Shown here one piece after another: positions 55,021-64,000 of a DNA stretch of 64,000 nucleotides (within the stretch, counting starts at the first letter, position 1; every line of letters begins with the position of its first letter). The notes under the pieces were generated by a model. That model was not told where the DNA came from, searched no databases, and saw nothing but the letters and a program-made list of their open reading frames with translations. The DNA comes from Rapana venosa (lineage: Eukaryota > Mollusca > Gastropoda > Neogastropoda > Muricidae): positions 51,518,283 through 51,582,282 of the forward strand of contig CM054145.1 in NCBI GenBank assembly GCA_028751875.1, in the 5' to 3' direction. Made by a program: the position numbers and the translations under genes.

Positions 55021-55791
55021 ATTCCATATTGTGTGTTTATTTGTTCAATTTGTTCTGACCAGAACTGAATCTTAGAAGAGTTCTGAAAATGACCATACAT
55101 AAACTGTGATAAATGGGATGTTGTGGCTGTCATGGTAGCTGAGGTTGATCTAGTCACCCCTTGTTTCTAATGTGTCTGCATTTTTGCCTCTGTATTTGTG
55201 TGCCTGTTTTTTTTGGTTTGGTTTGGTTTTGCAGGTGTTGATGATTGCTTGGCTTTGTCTTGTTATTCATCGATTTCCCTGCTTCCGCCCTTTCCAAATC
55301 TGCCTGTAAAACTTTTGGAAAAGACACTTTGTCACGGGGATGTTCATAACATACTTAGACAATGGCTATAAAGCATTGTTGTTAAAGTACACATTAGGTT
55401 TTGTCGGTTACTGCTGTTTTTGCAGTACACAAACCGAGTCGCATTCGTCTTGAAAGGTAGACGAACCAGTGTCAGCTTTGTGAAGTTTTGAGATAATTAT
55501 GTACTTTCACCTGTTGAGTAGTTTTGTACCAGAATGTTTTCGCAATCGCCTTCGTTGCTCTTGTCTTCAAATGTACACCTGTTGGTTGAAAGTGATATTG
55601 GACAAAGGTGAAAGGAAGTTTGGTGGATACATATGTGCACTAAAATGTTTGATATGATATTGCAAAGTAACTGTAGCGACTAGAAAATAGCTTTTGCATA
55701 ACTCATACAAGGGTCGGCAACAGTGAGAGGCAAATAAACGAAGAAAAAAATATAACACGTTATTCTGAAACATGGAAATGTTACATTAGAA

Positions 55792-55850
<59 letters not shown>

Positions 55851-55892
55851 GTTGTTGTGGTGGTTGTTATTATTATCATCATCAAAGTATAC
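55021..55892. other. Spacer with (GAT)n
   Basis: (GAT)n at 55,796-55,849 and (GTT/ATT)n to 55,880. The rest shows no gene. Confidence 0.5.
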
Positions 55893-56143
55893 TCTCAGTT
55901 GCATGCTTTTGTTGTTGGTTGGTTGGTTGGTTGGTTGGTTGGTTGGTTGGTTGGTTGGTGTAGAAGATAGGGCAGCAAAGGAGTCTACCTTTGATTTTTG
56001 AGCATGTCGCTGTAGTAGATGATACAGAGATCTTCAGCGCTTCCAAAAAACGTAAAGGATGACCGAATCTATGCAGCTGTGGGCAAATTCATGAGACCTA
56101 TCTTCCTTGCAAAGAAGGTTTATAGGTCACTGTCAGTGATTTT
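55893..56143. repeat. Duplicated segment, copy 2
   Basis: Second copy of the 54.8-kb segment, expanded by (GGTT)n at 55,917-55,958. It is followed by (CT)n at 56,157-56,232. Confidence 0.7.
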
Positions 56144-56183
56144 TTATGTGTGTGCTTCTCTCTCTCTCTCTCTCTCTCCTCTC

Positions 56184-56234
<51 letters not shown>

Positions 56235-56235
<1 letters not shown>

Positions 56236-57450
56236 GCACTTAAAGCAACATCTTCTGTCACACTTTACTAAACATAACTTATTTCATCCTAATCAAAGTG
56301 GCTTTAGAGAAAATCATTCGTGTCATACTGCACCTCAGCAACATCATAGAGCAATGGCATTTAAATATTAATAATAATATCTTAACTGGAGCAATTTTTG
56401 TAGACTTTGCCAAGGCATTTGACTGTATTGATCACAACTCCTAGTAAAGAAACTGGCTATGTATGGTTTATGCGCAGACTCACTAAAACTAATTACCTCT
56501 TTTCTTGATAAAAGAAGACAAGCTGTTTATCAAGATTCTTTATGTCGTCCCTTTTGCCAGTGAAGTATGGTATTCCTCAAGGTTCTGTGCTAGGGCCCAT
56601 TCTCTTTTCAATATATATCAATGATCTTCCTCTCCGTGTTTCTTCTACTTGTGAACTCTTTGCCGACGACACTACCATACATACAGCGGATCATGATGTA
56701 AACTCTGTAGGTAAAATTTTGCAAAAGGACTTAAACAATCTAGCAGCATGGACAGAGTGCAATCACATGGCTCTCCATCCACTGAAATCAAAATTTATGG
56801 TTGTTGCAACAAGACAAAAGCGCCAAAACTTTAAAACCAAACTAAATGGAATAAAGATTTACGATAAAGTATTAGAAGTCAGCTCATATAAGCTACTTGG
56901 TCTACATATTGATAATAACTTGTCATGGTCTGATCATGTTTTTAGTATTTCAAAAAAATTATCTAAGAAGCTATTCCAACTTAATCGAATAAAACATTTC
57001 CTTGATCAGCATACTCGAAAACTATTCTTCTACGCTTATATAAACCGATCTTGATTATGCATCTACATGCTGGGTTTTGGGCAAGTAAAAACTGTTACGA
57101 CAACTTGAGAGAGTATATAAACGTTCTCTCAAGTTAATTCTGCTTAAAACTACTTCCTTAAAACTAATAGCTACAAAGAGTTAAAACATTCTTCTTTTAG
57201 TTTACATTGTCTCTTAATAAAGGTGCATTTATGTATAAGAATATAAATAAACTAGCCCTCATTATCTTTGTCACGGTTCCCTGTTAAAACTGTTCGTAAC
57301 AAAAGCAGTGTTGTTACTCCTCATCCAAGAACCGATCTGTTTATGTCATCCCTTGTTATTCTGGTAGCAAGTTATGGAACCGAAATCCCAGTCAGTATAA
57401 AAGAGAAAAGCAGCCTATAAACTTTCAAAAAAGCGTACCAACACACACTT
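56235..57450 (+). mobile_element. LINE reverse transcriptase relic
   Basis: Plus-strand RT fragments in shifting frames: HNLFHPNQSGFRENHSC (about 56,265-56,330), FVDFAKAFDCIDH (about 56,395-56,440), GIPQGSVLGPILFSIYIND, then the catalytic LFADDTTIH near 56,657-56,685. It continues to a stop near 57,052 and decayed C-terminal sequence (LWNRNP near 57,375). It starts right after a (CT)n array. Multiple frameshifts and stops make it inactive. Confidence 0.8.
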
Positions 57451-58253
57451 GTTTAATTTTCTGTAATATGTATTGGGTGAGCGTGCTTGTTGAACTCGTG
57501 TGTGTGAGTGTGTATGCGTGCAAGCGCGCGCAAATGTGTGTATGTGTGTGTGAATGTGTGTTGAAATGGGCTGTGTGGGAGTGGGGGGGGGGGGGGGGAA
57601 GGGTTGTCTTGATGCTCTGTGGTTTGTTGTTTTTTTCTCGTGTTTCAAATAATGTTCATTGTTTGGTTTTGACGTGTAATGTGGGGTTATGGTATTTTGA
57701 TGATTATGACATTTAAAGGGTGTTTTAATATGTGAGGTAATGTACATGTGTATGGAATTTTTATCCTGGACGATTTGTATGATTTGTGCAAGCTCGCACG
57801 TGTAGTTGCGTGTCCGTCATATGTACGCGTAGTGTGTGTGTGTGTGCGTGCGTGCTGCTGCGTGCGCGCGTGCGTGCGTGCGTGTGTGTGTTGGTGTGTG
57901 TGTGTGTTGATTTTTGGGAGGGATTCTGTTAGGGGAGGGTGTTCAAGGAGAGAGTTTGTCAGTGTTTAATTGGTTTTGTCTTTTATTCGATGGTTTACTT
58001 CTGTGGTCCCTTTTATTGATTCATGACTTCAGTCAATAATTGAAGTGCCCATTTGAATGATTCATTTCTTTGCTTTTTGACATTATCTTGTTTATTGACA
58101 ATTGGTTTATTCATGTTTGTTTCACTTTTCCCCTTGAGGGCCTGGTTTAAAAAAGCCTCTGGCTTTATCCAATACCCTCATTAAAAAAATTCGAGTTTTG
58201 AGTTCGAGTTCGAATTCTCTGTGTCTCTCTCTCTCTCTGTCTCTCTCTCTCTA

Positions 58254-58288
<35 letters not shown>

Positions 58289-58480
58289 CTCTCTCCCCAC
58301 GTAGTAAAGGTGATTCATTTGCAAATTTGCTGGCTTAGATGACAAGTTATTTTGGAACACAATTTCTGCATATTCTGTTGAAAAATTGTACATAATTCAA
58401 ATTTTGCTGAGCTGGAGTCATCTCTCTCTCTCTCTCTCCCCTCTCTCTCTCTCCCCCTCTTCCTCTCTCTCTCTCCTCTA

Positions 58481-58516
<36 letters not shown>

Positions 58517-58887
58517 CATCTATTATCTGTTTGTCTATCTATCAATCTATCTATATATCCATCTATCTATCTATCTGTCTGTCTGTCTATCTATCAATCT
58601 ATCCATCTGATTGAGAAGACAGGGGATGAGTGAATATTGTTTCTCTAGTGATGTCTTGCAGTTTTGATTTCCACCCCATTTTCGCTTACTATGACATAAT
58701 GTTATACAATGTTTTTGCATACAGGACTGTGTTTACATTGCATTGTCTTTGGGCTGATATGGTTGTATTTGGTGGGCACACTTTGCTGGTGTGGTTAACG
58801 TTTTGAGAATGCACTAGTTTGTGAGTATTTTGAAAATGCAAAAGTTCGTGAGTATTAATTATTTATTTTTTTTTTTATTTCATTTTT
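57451..58887. other. Spacer with microsatellites and a TTCGAG-tailed retroposon end
   Basis: GT/GC tracts at 57,496-57,560 and 57,830-57,908. A G-run lies at 57,582-57,598. 58,131-58,220 reads 'gagggcctggtttaaaaaagcctctggctttatcc..gttcgagttcgaattctc', a retroposon tail running into (CT)n to 58,295. Further (CT)n and (CTAT)n at 58,422-58,610. Confidence 0.6.
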
Positions 58888-59122
58888 ATTTTATACCACT
58901 TTAAGTCACGGCAGATTGCGTGAAATTCTGGCTGCTCTCCCAGGGGGAGAGCACGTCGCCACAAGAGCAGCGCCACCCATTATTTTTTGTTCCTTTTTCC
59001 TGTCTGCAACTGTATTTATTTCCCTATCAGAGTGGCTTTTTTTCTACAACATTTTGCCAGGGACAACTCTCTTGTTGCCGTGGGTTCTTTTACGTGGGCT
59101 AAATAAGCATGTGTAACACACG

Positions 59123-59153
<31 letters not shown>

Positions 59154-59225
59154 TAGCACCCAGACCACCACTCATGGTCTAATGGATGGGGGAACAGTTT
59201 GGGGCGCAAAACGGGATGATTTCAA
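58888..59225 (-). repeat. tRNA-headed SINE (type 3), head damaged
   Basis: Plus-strand landmarks in reverse order: 'ataccactttaagtcacggcag', 'gagagcacgtcgccacaagagcagcg', 'ttgccgtgggttcttttacgtg', 'cacacgggacctcggtttatcgtctcatccgaaag', 'ccaccactcatggtctaatgg'. The tRNA-like head is truncated near 59,225. Confidence 0.8.
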
Positions 59226-59608
59226 CCGCCCTGACTTACGATGTGCTTGATGTTCGTAGTTTTGTATGTGATAATTTGTTGACTTATCAGGTATAACTCC
59301 ATCAATAATTTTGTTCTCAGACCTATTATACTTTTGTGGTATCCAGAGGAGCAGGTTAGGTGAACTGAGATTTTTTGGTTTTTTTGTTGTTGTTGCTGTG
59401 CTTTGTTTTGATTCTTGGTCTACGTCAGCCTTTATTTAGTCATGATTTCGGGATGTTCATATTCAAGAGTACACAGTTTTGAGCGCACGCCAAAGTTATT
59501 GTGCCAAAGTCCTACCAAAGTTGATGAGAAGTTATAGTTCATTTTCTTTGCCGCTTCCAAGTGTATTGTGGCCTAAGGCCGATGTACATTAAACAATTTC
59601 AGAGTTCT

Positions 59609-59664
<56 letters not shown>

Positions 59665-59800
59665 ACCTTTACTCTCTCTTTTCACCTAGATTCATTCTTC
59701 CTGTCTTTATTCCTTTTTCCGATTCTGTCTTTATATCTCTGTCTATATCTGTCTCTTGTCTGTCTCTTTCTCTCTATCCTTCTGTCTTTCTGTCTCTCTG

Positions 59801-59875
<75 letters not shown>

Positions 59876-60146
59876 ATTGGTTCTATACCTTGCTTATTTT
59901 TCGATGTGTGAGTGTGCGCGCGTCGTGCGTGCAAGAGCGTGTGTGTGTTGTTTTCTATGTATTTCTATGTCGTGAATATATATTTTTCCCTTATTGATTT
60001 TTGTTGTTGTTGAGGGATGAATGTAAAAAATAAAAAGCATAAGCTGAAACTATCACCCTCTAAAAAATAAAATGCGTCCCAAAAAAAGTGTTTCAAAATC
60101 GTTTTCTCTCCGCGCCTCCCCCCCCCCCCCCCCCTCCCCCTCCCCC

Positions 60147-60192
<46 letters not shown>

Positions 60193-60420
60193 CTCTCCTC
60201 TCTCTACTCTACTCTCTTTCTCTTGCTCCTCTCTCTTTCTCTCTCTCTCCCTCCCTTTCTACCTCCCCCCCTCTCTCTCGCTTATTTTCCGCCTTTCCTA
60301 ACTATCATCCTACATTTTATTTAATCATACCCCCCTCGTTTTTTTGGGGGGAAAGAAAGTCTGACAATTTTGTCCCCACTGAACTCATTATATGACATTA
60401 CGTCTGTATTGTTTTGTTTA
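59226..60420. repeat. (CT)n arrays and spacer
   Basis: 'tattgtggcctaaggccgatgtacattaaa' (59,566-59,595) leads into (CT)n 59,605-59,660; more (CT)n 59,800-59,872; a C-run (60,119-60,134) and (CT)n/(CTC)n to about 60,285. A tail-like 'gatgaatgtaaaaaataaaaagc' lies at 60,016-60,038. No gene. Confidence 0.65.
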
Positions 60421-60905
60421 GGTGACTGAGCAGTGTGATGTTTGTTGTAAACACTGGGATGAGCACATGGTTTTCATTCTGCTGCATTATCTGCTCATAT
60501 GGCGCTTAATGTGCAGGTTTATTTAACTGGTTTGAAGTGGGGTCTTTTTTTTTCTTTTGGTGTTGTAAAGATTTTTTTAATGTGTGTCTTGTTTTTATTT
60601 GCTTTTTTTCAAACTTTTTTTTTATATAATAAAATGGGGATGATTAAGTGGAATGGATGGCAACCTCAGTACGACTTGGTTTTATTTGAAAAAAAAAAAA
60701 TAAAGGTGCTATATCATTTTTGGGAGTGTACGTGTACGTGTGTGTGCGTGGGTGTGTGTGTGTGCGCGCGCTGTGTGTGTGTGTCTGTGCCCGTGCGTGC
60801 AGATATGTGTGTTGTGCGTGTGTTTTACAGGTTACTTTTTAGGATATTTGAGAGCATAGGTATACTTGATTTTCAACTTGATGTGATTGTTACTGCGAGC
60901 TTTGT

Positions 60906-60938
<33 letters not shown>

Positions 60939-61440
60939 AGTGCAAGAGGATGACAGCCTTGATATGACCTTGGGGTTGGTGGGGCTTTATATGTTTGTCC
61001 GTCGTGTTCGACGATGACCTCCAAAACAGCAGAGGAAGCAGCTACTGTTTCGGAAACTGGGCAAAATTTTTATTATAGTGAAATGCCTTGCCTACGACAC
61101 ATCCCCACTCTCTCGGCCAAGTGGGCATACGGACAGTCAGCGTTGGAGATGTTCTCCAAAGGCCAATTAGCCCCCAGGGCTGCAGCACATAAGGATTGTG
61201 CAAGTCAAGCCTCCTAGTCAGAGAGTCATAGTCGATCACTAGAAGGCTAAGCTGTAAAGTGGAATTCCATGAGTGTGGAAAAGCCACTGGTCATACAGCC
61301 TCTCACTTTGCTGTTGTCCTCAAGCGTGAATGGTTTAATCAAGAATCATATACCAGATAACAATAATTGCTGTCTGATCATTCGACGAAGGAGAAGAGGT
61401 TTCGGGAAGCATGTTCTGAATGGGGCTGGCTACCACTGCT
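60421..61440. other. Spacer with GT tracts and an unassigned stretch
   Basis: (GT)n at 60,906-60,938 and GT/GC at 60,728-60,830. 61,010-61,260 contains a 67-codon frame (KTAEEAATVSETGQNFYYSE..) of balanced composition but without a recognisable domain or splice context. It may be a decayed repeat. Confidence 0.4.
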
Positions 61441-61720
61441 GTTTGCCTTGTGCTCCTCATCTGACGGCCCGGGATCGAGCCACCAGCAAAGCACCCCCAA
61501 GAGGATTTGCCCCCTGGCGTTAAAAGTCAGCACCGACTCCACTTCACCGCAAGTCCTTCGGATGAGACTATAAACCGAGGTCCTTACACGCTGGCGTCGT
61601 GTGTCGACATCATCCCCGAAGTCCGAATGCGGCTACCTTCATTGTGGACAAAAACGGTGGCACACGTACACGCAAAATCTCAATGTTGGTGAACCTCGGA
61701 GCTCTAGCCGAGAGAGAGAG
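61441..61720 (+). repeat. SINE (tail type 2), head truncated
   Basis: Central segment 'cttcggatgagactataaaccgaggtcc' at 61,556-61,583, then the tail 'catcatccccgaagtccgaatgcggctaccttcattg' to 'gaacctcggagctctagccgag'. The upstream tRNA-like head is too diverged to define. Confidence 0.7.
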
Positions 61721-62381
61721 AGAGAATAAAACAACAAACCAATCTCTTGACTGCAGCTTCCAGATCACCAGGGCTGCTTCAAGATATACATACAAACATA
61801 AGGGGAAACAAACAGTGGAGGCTAAAAGGGGTGGGGTGGAAGGGTGGTGTTACTGAAATAGGATTTATCGGACCTCGACCGAAAAACCAAAAGAACGCTC
61901 AGTCCAGCCGAGATGTACTGTTATACTGTTGACGTTCGTGTTAAGCACGCGCGCGCGCGCACACACACACAAACACACACACACACATGAGCGCAGAATG
62001 GGGGAAAAAAGTTGTGTAAACTTAATCTTTGACCCTCAATAAAGATAATTTTGACTTCAGACACACACACACTCGCACTGCTTCACAATCTTTTTGTGTG
62101 TAGATAGCACATACATCCCGATGAGACGATCAATGATTCAGTCTGCTTTCTAGACGGCCGACAGATGAAAGTCTCTTCTCCCTTCCTCTTCTTCTCTGTG
62201 TTCCATTATCGGGTGGGGTGGGTAGTGCCTGGTCTTCTCCTGGTCTTGTCACTCTGCAGGAGGTCTGCCCGCTGGCCTCAGCCGTACACGATCGACACAT
62301 TGCAATTTCAGAGCAGCTCATGCTTTTTGTGTGTGCTTTTTTTCCTTCTTTTTTGTTTTGTTTTGTACATGATGTATGGGG
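61721..62381. other. Spacer with (CA)n and a retroposon-like 3' end
   Basis: (GC)n/(CA)n at 61,948-61,986. 62,015-62,068 ends 'ctcaataaagataattttgacttcagacacacac', an AATAAA-bearing tail running into CA repeat. No gene. Confidence 0.5.
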
Positions 62382-62665
62382 GACGGGATAGCTCAGTGGT
62401 CAGAGCACTCCGCTTGAAATCAAGGTTAATCAGCATCGAGCGTGGTTACCACTTGGATGGGTGACTGTTTGCGCGTCTTGGCTTCATTACAGTTCCCCCA
62501 GCTGTAAATGGGTGCCTGCCTTCTTTAGGGTCAGAGAAGGCAAAGCAGCGAGGGAGAGGAGATGGGCTCCGCCCTCAATATGCTGGCCTCTGGAGAGGTT
62601 GAGGTCTCTGACGCCTCGCTTCCCGTACGACCTTATAGGTTATGGGACACCTTTACCTTTACAGG
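62382..62665 (+). repeat. tRNA-headed SINE (GGGGACGGGATAGCTCAGTGG family)
   Basis: Plus-strand copy from 'gggggacgggatagctcagtgg' to 'gttatgggacacctttacctttac'. Confidence 0.83.
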
Positions 62666-62744
62666 ATGTATCCTGGATATGTTCGTATTTCTATAATCTA
62701 CCCAACGCACACATGAATTACAGGATTCTTAAGGTGCATATTTG

Positions 62745-63038
62745 ATCTACCGCATGCGTCCATACACGAAGGGAATTAAAGCACTGATAGTTCTGCACTT
62801 CAAGTGGTACGGGCACGTCACACGACCATCTGGACTGGCCAAGACTGTCCTACAGGGAACAGTACAAGGAGGGAGACGAAGAGGCAGACAGAGGAAACGA
62901 TGGGAAGACATCACAGAGTGGACTGGCCTTGAGTGGAACGATTTGCTACGGAAAGCAGAGGACCGCGGGGAGTGGAGGAAGCTGGTTGCAAAATCTTCAG
63001 TGGTGCCCCCAGGATCCACGGGACTACGGGATAGGTGA
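62745..63038 (+). mobile_element. LINE C-terminal fragment
   Basis: An open plus frame to TAG at 63,036-63,038: LHFKWYGHVTRPSGLAKTVL, then GGRRRGRQRKRWEDITEWTG, then RKAEDRGEWRKLVAKSS. This is the hallmark C-terminus of a common animal LINE family. Nothing of the RT core is present. Confidence 0.78.
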
Positions 63039-63059
63039 AGGGGAAAGACAGAAAAAAAA

Positions 63060-63176
63060 AACCCCGCCTTTAATTCGCCAAATGCCGCTGCCGAGAATCG
63101 AACTCGCTACTTTATGATGGAACCACAGGATTGAAGTTAAACGGTCTTAACCACTCGGCTATAGCGTCCGGTGACA
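63060..63176 (-). repeat. tRNA-like SINE head
   Basis: On the minus strand: GGACGCTATAGCCGAGTGG, then a long variable region, then CGAGTTCGATTCTCGGCAGC. A- and B-boxes match, but the arms do not close into a proper cloverleaf by eye. A poly(A)-like run adjoins at 63,052-63,062. Confidence 0.55.
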
Positions 63177-64000
63177 GATGCAGGTAAAGTAGAAATGTTT
63201 GTTTATGTGGGCTTAGGAACTGACTAGGCCTCAAAGAGGTCTGATTCTGTTGACCCTAACGTTTGTGAAAACTTGTATGCGTGTAAATGATTCGAATGCA
63301 AGCGCGTCTATTGCTTTGCTTTGCAAAATTTGGCGCTGTACAAATTCCATGTTGTTGTTGTTACTATTATTATCATTATTATTATTGGCTATCTCTCCTC
63401 CTCCCTCCCCCCCCCCCCCCCCCCCCCCTCCACGAAACACTACATTACGCACGCACATACACATACACACACACACCAGCGACTTGTGATGGTAGACATA
63501 AATGATTCAGACATGTCGTGTTCTGCTTCATTGCTAACGTGCTTGTAAGCAGGAGTTATGTGAACGCAAGTGTGTGTGTGTAGTGTAGTGTATAGTGTGT
63601 GTGAGTGAGAGTGAGTGCGCGTGATGATTGCAATGCAGCTGTACGCGAATGTATGTATGTATACTGTATAAGCGCACTCTTCCGTGAATGTCTGGGTGTT
63701 GGCTTAATGTGAACATCGTGTTCGTTACATCACACTTCTTAGAAGCCTCTCAATCTCGCCACACCTCCACCCTCACCCCCATTCTTCTCTCTTCACATAC
63801 ACAGACACTAGCACACACGCGCGCGCGCGCACTCACATATACGCACACACTCGCGCGCGCGCGCGCACACATATCTTTTACTCTTTTCTGGCACAAAAAC
63901 CAAAAAATGCTGAGATGTGTGCCAAGAATGTGTGCGTATGTATGTATGTGAGAGACAGACAGACAGACAGACAGAGACAGACAGACAGAGACAGACAAAG
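63177..64000. repeat. LINE B-type tail (plus strand), trinucleotide and CA/GC repeats
   Basis: 63,255-63,352 is a plus-oriented, diverged LINE B 3' end ('gcgctgtacaaattccatg' followed by GTT/ATT repeats to 63,388). C-run 63,408-63,428; CA at 63,456-63,477; GC/CA alternation at 63,816-63,870; (CAGA)n at 63,952-63,995 to the window edge. No gene. Confidence 0.65.

Noticed and set aside
60499..61017. 172-codon ORF with a hydrophobic start
   Set aside because: Length comes from T-rich and GT-repeat DNA; composition is not protein-like and no domain is seen.
63060..63176. Possible tRNA gene (minus strand), with similar cases at 13,565-13,630, 15,170-15,250 and 20,565-20,638
   Set aside because: Good A- and B-boxes, but the arms do not close as a cloverleaf and each is joined to a SINE body or lies among retroposon remnants.

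Overview
This is eukaryotic nuclear DNA from an animal. The genes have spliced exons with GT..AG borders and polypyrimidine tracts. The rest is packed with tRNA-headed SINEs, broken non-LTR retrotransposons (LINEs), minisatellites and very many CA/GT, CT and trinucleotide microsatellites. Protein content and repeat style suggest an invertebrate, most likely a mollusc (perhaps a gastropod). That is inference: no rRNA, mitochondrial or marker gene is present to prove it.

The only host genes I can support are two tandem plus-strand paralogues of the SAMD9/SAMD9L family. These are large STAND-like NTPases; the human members are antiviral, inflammation-linked proteins. Gene 1 (about 0.6-7.15 kb; its 5' exons lie left of the window) has one giant exon with SAM, AlbA_2/Schlafen-like, Sir2-like, P-loop NTPase, TPR and OB-like regions, plus a 34-codon coiled-coil terminal exon. 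Its reading frame is broken by five apparent single-base deletions, with no premature stop apart from those the shifts cause. Gene 2 (about 32.0-46.0 kb) has the same giant exon (39,186-43,963) and terminal exon (45,882-45,980), both intact. Upstream in phase-compatible positions are an exon encoding a CARD (32,030-32,367), an exon resembling an RFX-type winged helix (33,272-33,532), and a weaker 47-codon candidate exon (37,350-37,490). Every junction is phase 1 except the last, which is phase 0. If one transcript joins them, it makes a CARD + winged-helix + SAM + AlbA + Sir2-like + NTPase + TPR + OB protein of about 1,813 residues (about 1,860 with the candidate exon). I regard this as the most interesting content of the window.

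Layout: 1-613 diverged SINE and intron; 614-7,154 gene 1; 7.2-26.1 kb repeats and low-complexity DNA (42-bp and 54-bp minisatellites, a 545-bp polypyrimidine tract, several SINEs, an RTE-like LINE at 20.77-22.57 kb with a probable 13-bp target-site duplication); 26.1-30.2 kb a plus-strand LINE tail abutting a 3-kb minus-strand LINE; 30.2-32.0 kb SINEs and microsatellites; 32.0-46.0 kb gene 2, its introns full of SINEs and a LINE tail; 46-64 kb a 60-bp minisatellite with higher-order structure, a 126-bp higher-order satellite, LINE fragments and SINEs.

The SINEs form a modular superfamily in which different tRNA-like heads and tails share one central segment. Several LINE tails end in the same microsatellite types that litter the window. 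How the genes work together: the two SAMD9-like genes are paralogues of one another. By family analogy they would be cytosolic nucleic-acid sensors/effectors in antiviral defence. The CARD would link gene 2 to a death-fold signalling network. All functional statements rest on family knowledge and sequence reading; nothing was searched or computed.
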